NCBI RefSeq assembly: GCF_014466955.1
Contig: NZ_AP023396.1
Location: 4,154,001 to 4,218,000 of the forward strand
Length of the DNA stretch: 64,000 nucleotides
Direction: 5' to 3'
From: Nocardia wallacei
GTDB taxonomy: Bacteria > Actinomycetota > Actinomycetes > Mycobacteriales > Mycobacteriaceae
Made by a program: the position numbers and the translations under genes. Positions 18,779-26,819 of the stretch are shown here, piece after piece (within the stretch, counting starts at the first letter, position 1; the number at the start of each line of letters is the position of its first letter). A model generated the notes under the pieces. It searched no databases. It was not told the DNA's origin and worked only from the letters and a program-made list of their open reading frames with translations.

Positions 18779-20284
18779 TCAGCCGATGCGCGCGGCCAAT
18801 TCGCGTTTGAGCACCTTCCCGCTCGGTCCCAGCGGGAATTCGTCCACGAACACCACGCGCCGCGGATACTTGTAGGCGGCCAGCCGATTCCGGCTCCAGG
18901 CGACGATCTCGGCGGCCGCCTGCCCGGGCGCCGCCGCGCCGTCGCGGGCGATCACGACGGCGCAGACCTCCTGGCCGAGCCGCTCGTCCGGCACGCCGAT
19001 CACGGCGACCTGCGCGATGCGCGGGTGATCGATCAGCACGTCCTCGAGTTCCCGCGGATACACGTTGTATCCGCCGCGCAGGATCATGTCCTTCTTGCGG
19101 TCCACGACGACCAGGTAGCCGTCCTCGTCCTTGCGACCCAGATCGCCCGACCGGAACCAGCCGTCCACCAGCACCTCCGCGGTGGCGTCGGGCCGATTCA
19201 GATAGCCGGCCATGATGTTGTGCCCGCGCACCACGATCTCGCCGACCTCGCCGTCGGGCAGCAGTTCGATCCGGTCGTCCAGGTCGCTGCGCGCGATTTC
19301 CACCCGCACGCCCCAGATCGCCCGCCCGACGGTGCCCGGTTTCACCGGCGCGCCCCGATCGTTGTAGGCGACGACCGGTGAGGTCTCGGTCAGCCCGTAG
19401 CCCTCGTAGATCTCGCAGCCGAACACCGACCGGAACCGCCGCAGGGTGTGCGGGGACAGCGCCGCGCCGCCGCAGTAGGCGCGGTCCAGCACGGATTCGA
19501 CGCCCGCGGCCGCCGCGTCGAGCAGGGCGAAGTACATCGTCGGCACCCCCATGAACACCGTGCAGCGTTCGGCCGCGAGCAGTTCCAGGGCGTGCCCGGC
19601 GTCGAACCGCGACATCAGCACCAGGGTCGCCCCGGCCCGGAAGCACACGCACATGCCGCAGATCTGGCCGAAGGTGTGGTGCAGCGGCAACGCGCCCAGC
19701 AACACGTCGGACGGGCCGAAGTCGAACGGGGACAGCATGGTGACGGTGATGTTGGTGACGAGGTTGGCGTGGGTGAGCAGCACACCCTTGGGTCGGCCGG
19801 TGGTGCCCGAGGTGTAGAGCACGACCGCCACGTCGTCCCCGGCGGTGCGCTCGTAGTCGGTCGTGGCGCCTGCCGGATCATCGTTTTCCGGCATCGCCGC
19901 GACCTCGAGGATCGCCACGCCCGCCGCCCCGGCGGCATCCTCGGCGCACGAGCGCAGCGCCGCCTCGGTCACCAGCGCCGCCGCCGCGCAGTCGCGCAGC
20001 AGGTAGGCGATCTCCCCCGGGCTCAGCAGAATGTTGACCGGCACCACGGTGGCACCGGCCGCGAGAATGCCGAAATAGGCCACCGGGAATGCCGCCGTAT
20101 TGGTCAGCAACAATGCGACGCGGTCGCCGCGGCCGAGGCCCCGCGCGCGCAGCCGCGCCGCGAACCGGCTCGCCCGCGCCCACAGCGTCCGATAGCTCAC
20201 CCGGTCGTCGCCGCACACCAGAGCGGTGGCATCGCCTGTCCTGCTTGCTGTTTCGGCCAGCACGGCCGCTACCGACATCTCCAC
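18779..20284 (-). CDS. Acyl-CoA ligase (medium/long-chain type), paired with ALAS
   Basis: A 501-residue ANL enzyme with LYTSGTTGRPKGV, YGLTETSPV, GDLGRKDEDGYL, VDRKKDMILRGGYNVYPRE and the terminal Lys in GPSGKVLKREL, all motifs intact. It is divergent from the 5-aminolevulinate synthase gene across a 128-nt gap. In C5N-unit clusters such as asukamycin and bafilomycin, an acyl-CoA ligase next to ALAS activates 5-aminolevulinate and promotes cyclisation to 2-amino-3-hydroxycyclopentenone. That role is inferred from the pairing; the motifs alone fit a fatty acyl-CoA ligase. Start GTG 20284, with gagg 5 nt upstream. Confidence 0.9.
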   Translation of the reverse strand: MEMSVAAVLAETASRTGDATALVCGDDRVSYRTLWARASRFAARLRARGLGRGDRVALLLTNTAAFPVAYFGILAAGATVVPVNILLSPGEIAYLLRDCAAAALVTEAALRSCAEDAAGAAGVAILEVAAMPENDDPAGATTDYERTAGDDVAVVLYTSGTTGRPKGVLLTHANLVTNITVTMLSPFDFGPSDVLLGALPLHHTFGQICGMCVCFRAGATLVLMSRFDAGHALELLAAERCTVFMGVPTMYFALLDAAAAGVESVLDRAYCGGAALSPHTLRRFRSVFGCEIYEGYGLTETSPVVAYNDRGAPVKPGTVGRAIWGVRVEIARSDLDDRIELLPDGEVGEIVVRGHNIMAGYLNRPDATAEVLVDGWFRSGDLGRKDEDGYLVVVDRKKDMILRGGYNVYPRELEDVLIDHPRIAQVAVIGVPDERLGQEVCAVVIARDGAAAPGQAAAEIVAWSRNRLAAYKYPRRVVFVDEFPLGPSGKVLKRELAARIG

Positions 20285-20412
20285 GACAGCCTCGGATCGT
20301 TCGGGGGCCGACTACACAAACATTCCCGCATCATCTTGCCGGAAAATGTCGCGCGCCGCTAATGTGGTGAATGCATTGCGCCGCCCACCAAGCAGAGAGT
20401 GACTCGATCGCC
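20285..20412. promoter_or_regulatory. Divergent promoter between acyl-CoA ligase and ALAS
   Basis: This 128-nt gap is AT-richer than its neighbours. It contains an imperfect dyad of ACATTCCCG (about 20319) and CCGGAAAATGT (about 20338), similar in flavour to the ACATTCTC/GAGAATGT dyad at 17082-17108. Shared control of both genes is likely. Confidence 0.45.
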
Positions 20413-21630
20413 ATGACACAACTGCTCGAATTCTTCTCGCGCGAGGTGGAGCAGCTCGGCGAAGGCCGCCGGCACTTCCTCGAAATCGGCCGCCGCGCAG
20501 GGCATTTCCCCAGCGCCATCGCGCACGGCGCCGCCGGTGGAGGTGAACGCGAGGTCAGTGTGTGGTGCAGCAACGACTATCTGGGCATGGGCCAGGCGCC
20601 GTTCGTGCTGGACGCGGTCAAGGCCGCGGTGGACCGGTACGGCGCCGGGTCGGGCGGGTCGCGAAACATCAGTGGCACCAACCGGTATCACGTCCTGCTG
20701 GAGCAGGAGCTGGCAGCCCTGCACGGCAAGGAATCCGCATTGTTGTTCAGCACCGGATACACCGCCAACGACGGCGCGCTGTCGGTGCTGGCCGGCCGCA
20801 CCCGCGACACGATCGTATTCTCCGACGAGAAGAATCACGCCAGCCTCATCGACGGCATCCGGCACAGCCGCGCCGACAAACACGTCTTCCGGCACAACGA
20901 CACCGCGCACCTGGCCGAGCTGCTCGCCGCCGCCGACCCGGCCCGCCCCAAGCTCGTCGTGTTCGAATCGGTGTACTCGATGGACGGCGATATCGCGCCC
21001 CTGGCCGAGATCGCGGACCTGGCCCGCCGTTTCGGCGCGACCACCTACATCGACGAGGTACACGCGATCGGCATGTACGGGCCGCGCGGCGCGGGAATCG
21101 CCGCCCGCGAGGGCCTGGCCGACGAATTCACGGTGGTCATGGGCACGCTGGCGAAGGCGTTCGGCACGATCGGCGGGTACGTCGCCGGTCCTGCACCGCT
21201 CATCGAGGCGGTGCGCGCGTTCTCGCGCTCGTTCATCTTCACCACGTCGCTGCCGCCGGCCATCGCGGCGGGCGCGCTGGCGGCCGTCCGCCATCTGTCG
21301 CGTTCCGAGGTCGAGCGCACCCGGCTGCGCGCGAACGCGCAACTGCTGCACCGGCTTCTGAACGGGCACGGTATTCCGTTCATCTCGCCGATGTCGCACA
21401 TCGTGTCGGTGTTCATCGGGGACGAACGGCTGTGCCGCCGGGCGTCGGCACTGCTGCTGGAGCGTTACGGCATCTATGTCCAGCCCATCGACGCGCCGAG
21501 TGTGCGGCCCGGCGAGGCGATCCTGCGCGTCGCCCCGTCGGCCACCCACGACGCGACCGATGTCGAGAAGTTCGCCACCGCGCTCGACGACATCTGGCGC
21601 GAGCTGGATATCCCGCGCGCCGCCCGCTAG
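20413..21630 (+). CDS. 5-aminolevulinate synthase (pyridoxal-phosphate, secondary-metabolism type)
   Basis: A 405-residue alpha-oxoamine synthase that would condense glycine with succinyl-CoA to 5-aminolevulinate. ALAS signatures: [48 protein letters not shown] and the PLP Lys248 in MGTLAKAFG. The NISGT motif separates it from KBL and BioF relatives. Actinobacteria make heme precursors from glutamyl-tRNA, so an ALAS in this setting marks C5N biosynthesis (manumycins, bafilomycin-type). Start at ATG 20413 aligns with the family N-terminus ([11 protein letters not shown]); an upstream ATG at 20371 is possible. No amide synthetase, the third C5N gene, is present in this window. Confidence 0.93.
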   Translation: MTQLLEFFSREVEQLGEGRRHFLEIGRRAGHFPSAIAHGAAGGGEREVSVWCSNDYLGMGQAPFVLDAVKAAVDRYGAGSGGSRNISGTNRYHVLLEQELAALHGKESALLFSTGYTANDGALSVLAGRTRDTIVFSDEKNHASLIDGIRHSRADKHVFRHNDTAHLAELLAAADPARPKLVVFESVYSMDGDIAPLAEIADLARRFGATTYIDEVHAIGMYGPRGAGIAAREGLADEFTVVMGTLAKAFGTIGGYVAGPAPLIEAVRAFSRSFIFTTSLPPAIAAGALAAVRHLSRSEVERTRLRANAQLLHRLLNGHGIPFISPMSHIVSVFIGDERLCRRASALLLERYGIYVQPIDAPSVRPGEAILRVAPSATHDATDVEKFATALDDIWRELDIPRAAR

Positions 21631-21637
21631 CCCGGCT

Positions 21638-22678
21638 TCAGCGGTACCCCTCGACGACGCCGTGCGGCGTCCAGGAGCCGCCGCGAATCGCACGGATCCG
21701 GCCGAACCCGTTGTCGGCCAGCCATTCCCGGTAGGCGCCCCACGGATAGAGTGTGCTCTGGGCGAACGGCAGCGTCGCGAAGTACACACTGTCCAGCCCG
21801 GCGTAGAGCGGCCCGCGGCCGTCGTCGTCGGACATGGCGTTGAAGATCAGCACCCGGCCGCCCGGCGCGAGCGCTCGGTGTGCCTTCGCCAGCAGCGCTC
21901 GGTTCTGCTCCGGCGACCAGATCACCAGCTGGTGGGCGAACAGCACGTCGTCGTGGCCCGGCGGATAGTCGTCGGCGAAGATGTCGGCGGCGTGCGTGCC
22001 GATGCGGTCGGACAGGCCCGCCCGGTCGATATTGCGGCGTGCGATCTCCAGCGCGGGCGCGCGGTCCAGCACGGTGACGCGCAGGTTGGGATGAGCGCGC
22101 GCGAGCGCGATGGCATTGACGGCGTCGCCGCCGCCGACATCGAGCAGGCCGCGGTCACCGGGATAGTCGACCTGGCGCACCAGAACCGGATTGGACAGCT
22201 CCGACCAGGAATTCATACAGCGGTAGAACAGATCCTCGAGGCCGGGCACATTGGCCAGCCGCGAGTACAGATCCTCGGTGTCGCCCGGGAAATGCCGGAT
22301 GCCGACATTACGGTCCCGGCGCAGGGATTCGGTGTAGTCCGAGGCCGGCAGGTAGGACACCCGCGCCTGGAATTCGATGATGTCGCGGATGATCGACCAC
22401 TGCCGGGCGGCGAACAGTTCCGCGATCGCCGGGCCGTTGCGGTAGCGGTCGCCGGATTTCTCGGTCAGCCGCAGCGACGTGGTGCCCAGCAGCAGCAGGT
22501 CGGCCGAACGCGCACTCAGGCCCAGGGATTCGGCGATCGTCGCCTTCGCCACCTCGCCCTTGGCGTCGAGCAACTCGAACAGGCCCAGTTCCGCGCCCGC
22601 GTTGAGTTGCTGAAACGCCGCGTGGCCGAACAGCACCGGCACCAGGTCCGGCAGTGCCGACCGATCGTCGTGTACCAC
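21638..22678 (-). CDS. SAM-dependent methyltransferase in the kynurenine operon
   Basis: A 346-residue enzyme with an N-terminal winged-helix/dimerisation region (ELGLFELLDAKGEV) and the SAM motif LLDVGGGDAVNA, later FNAMSDDDGRGPLY. It resembles the two-domain family that includes small-molecule O- and C-methyltransferases. It follows the tryptophan dioxygenase by 21 nt on the same strand, so the likely substrate is kynurenine, anthranilate or a hydroxylated form, by analogy with methyltransferases of pyrrolobenzodiazepine pathways. The usual HxxHxWxD catalytic motif is not obvious; the aligned region reads FAHQLVIWSPEQN, with a single His. Confidence 0.85.
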   Translation of the reverse strand: MVHDDRSALPDLVPVLFGHAAFQQLNAGAELGLFELLDAKGEVAKATIAESLGLSARSADLLLLGTTSLRLTEKSGDRYRNGPAIAELFAARQWSIIRDIIEFQARVSYLPASDYTESLRRDRNVGIRHFPGDTEDLYSRLANVPGLEDLFYRCMNSWSELSNPVLVRQVDYPGDRGLLDVGGGDAVNAIALARAHPNLRVTVLDRAPALEIARRNIDRAGLSDRIGTHAADIFADDYPPGHDDVLFAHQLVIWSPEQNRALLAKAHRALAPGGRVLIFNAMSDDDGRGPLYAGLDSVYFATLPFAQSTLYPWGAYREWLADNGFGRIRAIRGGSWTPHGVVEGYR

Positions 22679-22699
22679 GTGTTCTCCTCTCGCCTTCGA

Positions 22700-23545
22700 T
22701 CACAGCCGGGTGCGCATCGACCACAGCTCGGGAAAGAACCGGTGCTCGTTGACCGCACGCAGCCAGTCCACGCCGTCGGTGCCGCCCGTGCCCGATTTGC
22801 GGCCGAGTTTGCGCTCCACCACCAGCAGATGTGTTGCCCGCCAGTGCGAGAACTGGAAGGCGACCTCGGTCAGCAGCTCGGCGACACGATACTCGTCCGG
22901 ATAGGACCGGGGCGCGCGGTAGATCCGCAGCCACACGTCCTCCACGGCCGGGTGGGCGGCGTACTGTTCGCGAAAGTCGCGGGCGCACAGCGTGTCCGGC
23001 ACCGCGTGCCCGCGGCGGGCCAGAAAGCGCAGCGTCTCGTCGTACAGGCTGGGCGCGGCCAGTTCGGCGCGCAGGTCCGGGTACCGGCCGGCCTGGGCCG
23101 AGGCCGTCCGCACCATCGCGGGAGTCTTGTTGCCCAGGGCGAATTCGAGCGTGCGGTACATGAACGACTGCACGCCCGACGCGTCGCCGAGGACGTCCCG
23201 GAAGGCCAGGAACTCGTCGGCCGAGATCGCGTTGATGCCCTCCCAGGTCATCACGAGAATGCGCTGGGAGCGAACGGTCCGCTCCAGCGCACGGCAGGCC
23301 TGGTCCGCATCGCCCGCCCGCAACCGGTCCCGGGCCTGGTCCACATCGACGTAGACCATCCGGAACAGCAGCTCCTTGACGTGGCTGAGCAGGATGAACG
23401 ACAGCTCCTGCGCGGAATCGGTACGGGGCTCGGCCAATTCGTGCAACCGGTCCATCCGCGCGTAGGTCACGTAACCGGGCGCCGGGGGCGACTGGACGCC
23501 TCCCGCGACGGGGCAGGTGCGCGGCCGGTCCGGGGGCTCGGTCAT
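22700..23545 (-). CDS. kynA: Tryptophan 2,3-dioxygenase (divergent)
   Basis: A 281-residue heme enzyme opening the indole ring of L-tryptophan to N-formylkynurenine. Recognisable elements: SGVQSFMYRTLEFALGNK (substrate-contact region) and FSHWRATHLLVVERKLG followed by GTGGTDGVDWL, with the heme-ligand His. The usual N-terminal FxxxHQTxELW stretch is changed to FILLSHVKELLF, keeping the His but not Gln-Thr, so this is an off-branch member. The ATG at 23545 overlaps the TGA of the upstream gene (ATGA). Neighbouring kynureninase and formamidase genes support the classical kynurenine reaction rather than an unusual one. Confidence 0.9.
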   Translation of the reverse strand: MTEPPDRPRTCPVAGGVQSPPAPGYVTYARMDRLHELAEPRTDSAQELSFILLSHVKELLFRMVYVDVDQARDRLRAGDADQACRALERTVRSQRILVMTWEGINAISADEFLAFRDVLGDASGVQSFMYRTLEFALGNKTPAMVRTASAQAGRYPDLRAELAAPSLYDETLRFLARRGHAVPDTLCARDFREQYAAHPAVEDVWLRIYRAPRSYPDEYRVAELLTEVAFQFSHWRATHLLVVERKLGRKSGTGGTDGVDWLRAVNEHRFFPELWSMRTRL

Positions 23546-24234
23546 GCGAATTCTCCTTCGGGGCGGGCGTAGCGCCGCAGCGAGGACTCGTACAGCTCAC
23601 GGAGATGACGGTCCAGCCGGGAGCCGTCGGAGTAGCGGTGTCCGAACGCACGCCGGTAGTGGTCGAACCAGTCCCGCTCGTCGTGCAGGAACAGAATGTC
23701 GTGCACGGCCATGTGCCGGACGGCGTACAGCGGATAGGGCGCGCGATTGACCGGGAACAGCGGATTGCGCACGGCGGGCTCGTCGCACCGCGGGTGGAAT
23801 TGCCCGAGCATCAGCCCCTGCCGGATCACCGTGTCCTTGGCCACCCGGTGCCCCTCGTCGATGAGGCCGAAATGCCGGTCCGGCAGGCCCGCGATCACGA
23901 CCACCAGGGCGTGCAGTTTCCGGTTCGGCGACCTCGGCTCGGTCTGCCGGAACCGGCGCACGATGTCGCCGATCACCGACACCATCCGGGCGGTGTCGTG
24001 CGGCGCGCGCCAGTGATGCACCAGGATCGACAGGGCGCCGGCACGCACGGCGGGCTGCACGAACGGGCACACCGGACCGTCGCGGCCCAGCTGCGGGTGC
24101 GGACGGCTCACCACCGTACCGAGCCAGGCCGACACGGTGCGCGCGGTGCGCTCGTCGGGTTCGGACAGGCCACCCACCACGGCTTCCCGCCCCTCACACG
24201 GATCGGCGGCAGACATTGTTTGCGGGCCGCGCAT
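23542..24234 (-). CDS. Uncharacterised protein coupled to tryptophan dioxygenase
   Basis: A 230-residue soluble protein with no enzyme motif I can name. Distinct features are an HPQLGRDGPVCPFVQPA stretch (Pro-Cys-Pro core) and a C-terminal half rich in His, Arg and aromatic residues (MLGQFHPRCDEPAVRN, YAVRHMAVHDILFLHDERDW). From memory it resembles an uncharacterised domain family (possibly DUF6875), which I cannot verify. It is translationally coupled to the dioxygenase, so a role in the same step, its assembly or the next transformation is likely. Two candidate starts, 24234 and 24216, each follow an identical GCAAACAATG sequence and neither has a good ribosome site. Confidence 0.75.
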   Translation of the reverse strand: MRGPQTMSAADPCEGREAVVGGLSEPDERTARTVSAWLGTVVSRPHPQLGRDGPVCPFVQPAVRAGALSILVHHWRAPHDTARMVSVIGDIVRRFRQTEPRSPNRKLHALVVVIAGLPDRHFGLIDEGHRVAKDTVIRQGLMLGQFHPRCDEPAVRNPLFPVNRAPYPLYAVRHMAVHDILFLHDERDWFDHYRRAFGHRYSDGSRLDRHLRELYESSLRRYARPEGEFA

Positions 24235-24353
24235 TGTTTGCGAACATCGACAACCGACCTTTCCGATCGACCGGGCTCCGACATTTCCCGAAAGGGCCCG
24301 AATGACATCCTAGGTCGGCGATGGTCGGCCTGTCACCTGGCGCCGACAATGCG
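24214..24353. promoter_or_regulatory. Probable operator region with direct repeats upstream of the dioxygenase operon
   Basis: CATTGTTTGCG occurs twice, at 24214-24224 and 24232-24242, 18 bp apart, overlapping both possible start codons of the minus-strand gene. CGCATTGT (24230-24237) and its complement ACAATGCG (24346-24353) bracket the gap. Sequence from 24235 to 24445 otherwise shows no gene; it also holds the 3' side of kynureninase, with a T-run (about 24417-24423) that may form part of a terminator read on the minus strand. Confidence 0.45.
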
Positions 24354-24445
24354 ATCCCGGCGCGGACCGGTGCGCGGGCACCGTGCCCATGGCCCATCTA
24401 ATTCCTTGTGCCAGCGGTTTTTTCGCCGGAGATGGCCTGCCTGCT

Positions 24446-25684
24446 TCAGGTGATGAGCCGCCGGACCGCGAACCGTTCGTCCCGGTAGCAGCCGGATCGA
24501 ACAATGTCGCGCAGCTCGCCCGCGGCGCGGTACACGTCCCGGAACGACACGTAGAGGGCGTTGAATCCGAACCTGAGCAGATCCGGCGGCCGCATGTCGC
24601 CGATGACGTTCCGTTCGAGCAGCGCGGTGATCATCTCGTAGGCCGCCGGGTGCCGCAGCGCCACCTGGCTACCGCGCCGCCGATGTGCGCGCGGGGTGAC
24701 GACCTCGAAGCCGTCCTCGGACACCAGGTCCGCGACGCAGTCCAGGAAGAAGTCGCCGAGCGCCAGGCTCTTCGCGCGCACCTCGGCGAGGTCGGCTTTG
24801 TCGAAGACGTCCAGCGCGCTGTCGAGGGCCAGCAGCGACAGCACGTGCGGCGTGCCGATGCGGGTGCGGGAGATCCCGTCGGCGGGCCGGAACTCCGGCT
24901 CCATGGCGAACGGCGCGGCGTGCCCGTGCCAGCCCGTCAGCGGCGGGTCGTAGCCGTCGTGGTGGCGGCGGGCGAGATAGACGAAGGCCGGGGCGCCGGG
25001 GCCGCCGCCGAGGTATTTGTAGGTGCAGCCCACGGCGATATCGACCTCGTCGTCGTCCAAGGCGAGCGGTACCGCGCCGGCCGCGTGGCACAGATCCCAC
25101 ACCGTCACCGCGCCCGCCGCGTGCGCCGCGGCCGTCGTCGCGGCCACGTCCCACAGCTCGCCGGTGCGGTAGTCCACCGCCGGGAGCGCGACCACCGCGA
25201 CCTGCCCGGACCACTGTGCCACGGCCGTTGCCGCCGCGGCGGCGGGCACGGCGATCACCCGCATCCCGAGCAGCCGCGCCACCGAGTCGGCCAGGTAGCG
25301 GTCGGTCGGGAAATGGCCGGTGTCGGTGAGGATCACGTCGCGGCCCGGCCGCAGCCGAGCGGCGCCCGCGAGCGCGTTGAACAGTTGCACCGAGGTCGAT
25401 TCCCCGACCGTCACCTGGCCGGGCGACGCACCGATCAGGCGGCCGACGCGGTCACCCACCCGCAGCGGCGCGGACCACCAGTCGTGCTCGGTCCAGGCGC
25501 CGATCAGCGTGTCTCCCCATTCGCGCGTCAGGACCCGCGACAGGCGCTCGGGAATGTGGGCGGCCAAGGCGCCCAGTGAATTTCCGTCGAGGTAGACCGT
25601 GTCGGCGGGCAGCCGGAAGTACTCGCGCAGGGTAGCGAGCGGATCGGCGGCGTCGCGCCGCCCGGCCTCGTCGGATGTCGGCAT
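24446..25684 (-). CDS. kynU: Kynureninase
   Basis: A 412-residue fold-type I PLP enzyme cleaving kynurenine to anthranilate and alanine (or 3-hydroxykynurenine to 3-hydroxyanthranilate). Visible: YLDGNSLG near the N-terminus, ESTSVQLFN (phosphate contacts), WDLCHAAGA with the PLP-pairing Asp197, and the Schiff-base Lys223 in CTYKYLGGGPGAPAF, then RIGTPHVLSL. Start placed at ATG 25684 after ggaaagg; a longer frame to 25759 would enter the divergent promoter. It lies back-to-back with the formamidase gene, and together they complete the route from the dioxygenase product. Confidence 0.96.
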   Translation of the reverse strand: MPTSDEAGRRDAADPLATLREYFRLPADTVYLDGNSLGALAAHIPERLSRVLTREWGDTLIGAWTEHDWWSAPLRVGDRVGRLIGASPGQVTVGESTSVQLFNALAGAARLRPGRDVILTDTGHFPTDRYLADSVARLLGMRVIAVPAAAAATAVAQWSGQVAVVALPAVDYRTGELWDVAATTAAAHAAGAVTVWDLCHAAGAVPLALDDDEVDIAVGCTYKYLGGGPGAPAFVYLARRHHDGYDPPLTGWHGHAAPFAMEPEFRPADGISRTRIGTPHVLSLLALDSALDVFDKADLAEVRAKSLALGDFFLDCVADLVSEDGFEVVTPRAHRRRGSQVALRHPAAYEMITALLERNVIGDMRPPDLLRFGFNALYVSFRDVYRAAGELRDIVRSGCYRDERFAVRRLIT

Positions 25685-25834
25685 CGTGCACACCTTTCCG
25701 CACCCGGTGGGCCCGTCGCCCGGCGCTGAGAAATCGGTTTCCCCGAACATTATGTGCAATGATGGGAACCATCACCAGCATTTGCGGAGACCGCCGGGAC
25801 GCATTCCCGGGGCTCGCTGCGATCCGGAGCCGCC
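25685..25834. promoter_or_regulatory. Divergent promoter between kynU and formamidase
   Basis: This 150-nt gap holds start sites for both genes. It contains GAACATTATGTGCAATGATG at about 25747-25766, again with ACATT and CAATG half-motifs. No further structure was identified. Confidence 0.45.
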
Positions 25835-26671
25835 ATGGAACAGCTGCTGCCGCGGGACGAGCTCGACCGCGAGTATTCTCCCAGTTCCGTTGCGCCGCAG
25901 TACTTGTCGATCCTGCGAGACTACCGTCTGCGCAGCGACTCGGCGCGGGCGCGGCATCGGCACGACGCCGATGTCCGCTACGGCCCGGAGCCCGCCGAGA
26001 CATTGCATTTCTTTCCGCCGCCGCGTGGTCCGGCGCCGGTCCACGTCTTCGTGCACGGCGGGCATTGGCAGGAGTCGAGCAAAGAGGACTCGTGTTTCGC
26101 CGCTCCCGCGTTCCTGCGGGCCGGTGCGGGGTTCGTCGCACTGGGGTACGGGCTGGCACCGCAGCGCACCCTCGGCGACATGGTGCGCTCGGTGCGCCGC
26201 GGGATCCGCTGGATCGCCGACCACGCCGACCAACTCGGCATCCGGCAGGACGGCGTGTACCTCGGTGGCAGCTCGGCCGGTGCACACCTGGTGGCCGCCG
26301 CGGTGGCGAGCGACGGCGGCGACATCCCGCCGGTCGCGGGGATCACGCTGCTGAGCGGTGTATACGACCTGGAGCCGGTGCGGCACAGCTACGTCAACGA
26401 TCTGGTCGGCATGACCCCCGCCGATGTCCGCGCCTACAGCCCGCTCCGGCACCTCCCCCTGCGCGCCGCCCGAATCCTCGTGGCCCGCGCCGCGGCGGAG
26501 ACCGGCGAGTACGGCCGCCAGCAGACGGATTTCGTCCGAGCCGTGCGCCGTGCCGGACAACAATGCGATGCCCGAATATTCCCCCACCGCAACCACTTCG
26601 ACCTACCTCTGGACCTCGCCGACCCGGCCACACCCCTGGGCCACGCAGTCCTCACCCAGATGCACCTCTGA
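25835..26671 (+). CDS. kynB: Kynurenine formamidase (arylformamidase), alpha/beta hydrolase type
   Basis: A 278-residue hydrolase converting N-formylkynurenine to kynurenine. HGGHWQESSK is the oxyanion-hole motif of the AFMID/hormone-sensitive lipase branch. The nucleophile elbow is GGSSAGAHL, and IFPHRNHFDLP carries the catalytic His, so the triad looks intact. This is the eukaryote-like alpha/beta hydrolase type, not the metal-dependent bacterial KynB fold, so the symbol denotes function only. It is divergent from kynureninase; a pyrimidine-rich convergent gap follows. Confidence 0.88.
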   Translation: MEQLLPRDELDREYSPSSVAPQYLSILRDYRLRSDSARARHRHDADVRYGPEPAETLHFFPPPRGPAPVHVFVHGGHWQESSKEDSCFAAPAFLRAGAGFVALGYGLAPQRTLGDMVRSVRRGIRWIADHADQLGIRQDGVYLGGSSAGAHLVAAAVASDGGDIPPVAGITLLSGVYDLEPVRHSYVNDLVGMTPADVRAYSPLRHLPLRAARILVARAAAETGEYGRQQTDFVRAVRRAGQQCDARIFPHRNHFDLPLDLADPATPLGHAVLTQMHL

Positions 26672-26689
26672 CCCCGTCGCCCTCACCCC

Positions 26690-26819
26690 TCACCGCCCCT
26701 CACTCCCCGCCACCTCTCACGCCCCGCCGCCCTTCACTCCCCGCCGCCCTTCACTCCCCACCACCCTTCACTCCCCGCGTCCCTTACTCCCCCGCCGTCC
26801 CTTACTGCCCCGCCGCCCC
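26690..26819. repeat. Polypyrimidine imperfect tandem repeat between convergent genes
   Basis: About 130 nt on the plus strand are almost purely C and T. They are built from loose copies of a 15-18 nt unit of the type CCGCCCTTCACTCCC, with at least five recognisable copies. No gene is visible in it. It separates the 3' ends of the formamidase and crotonase genes and could be a replication-slippage product or a transcription block. Confidence 0.75.
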
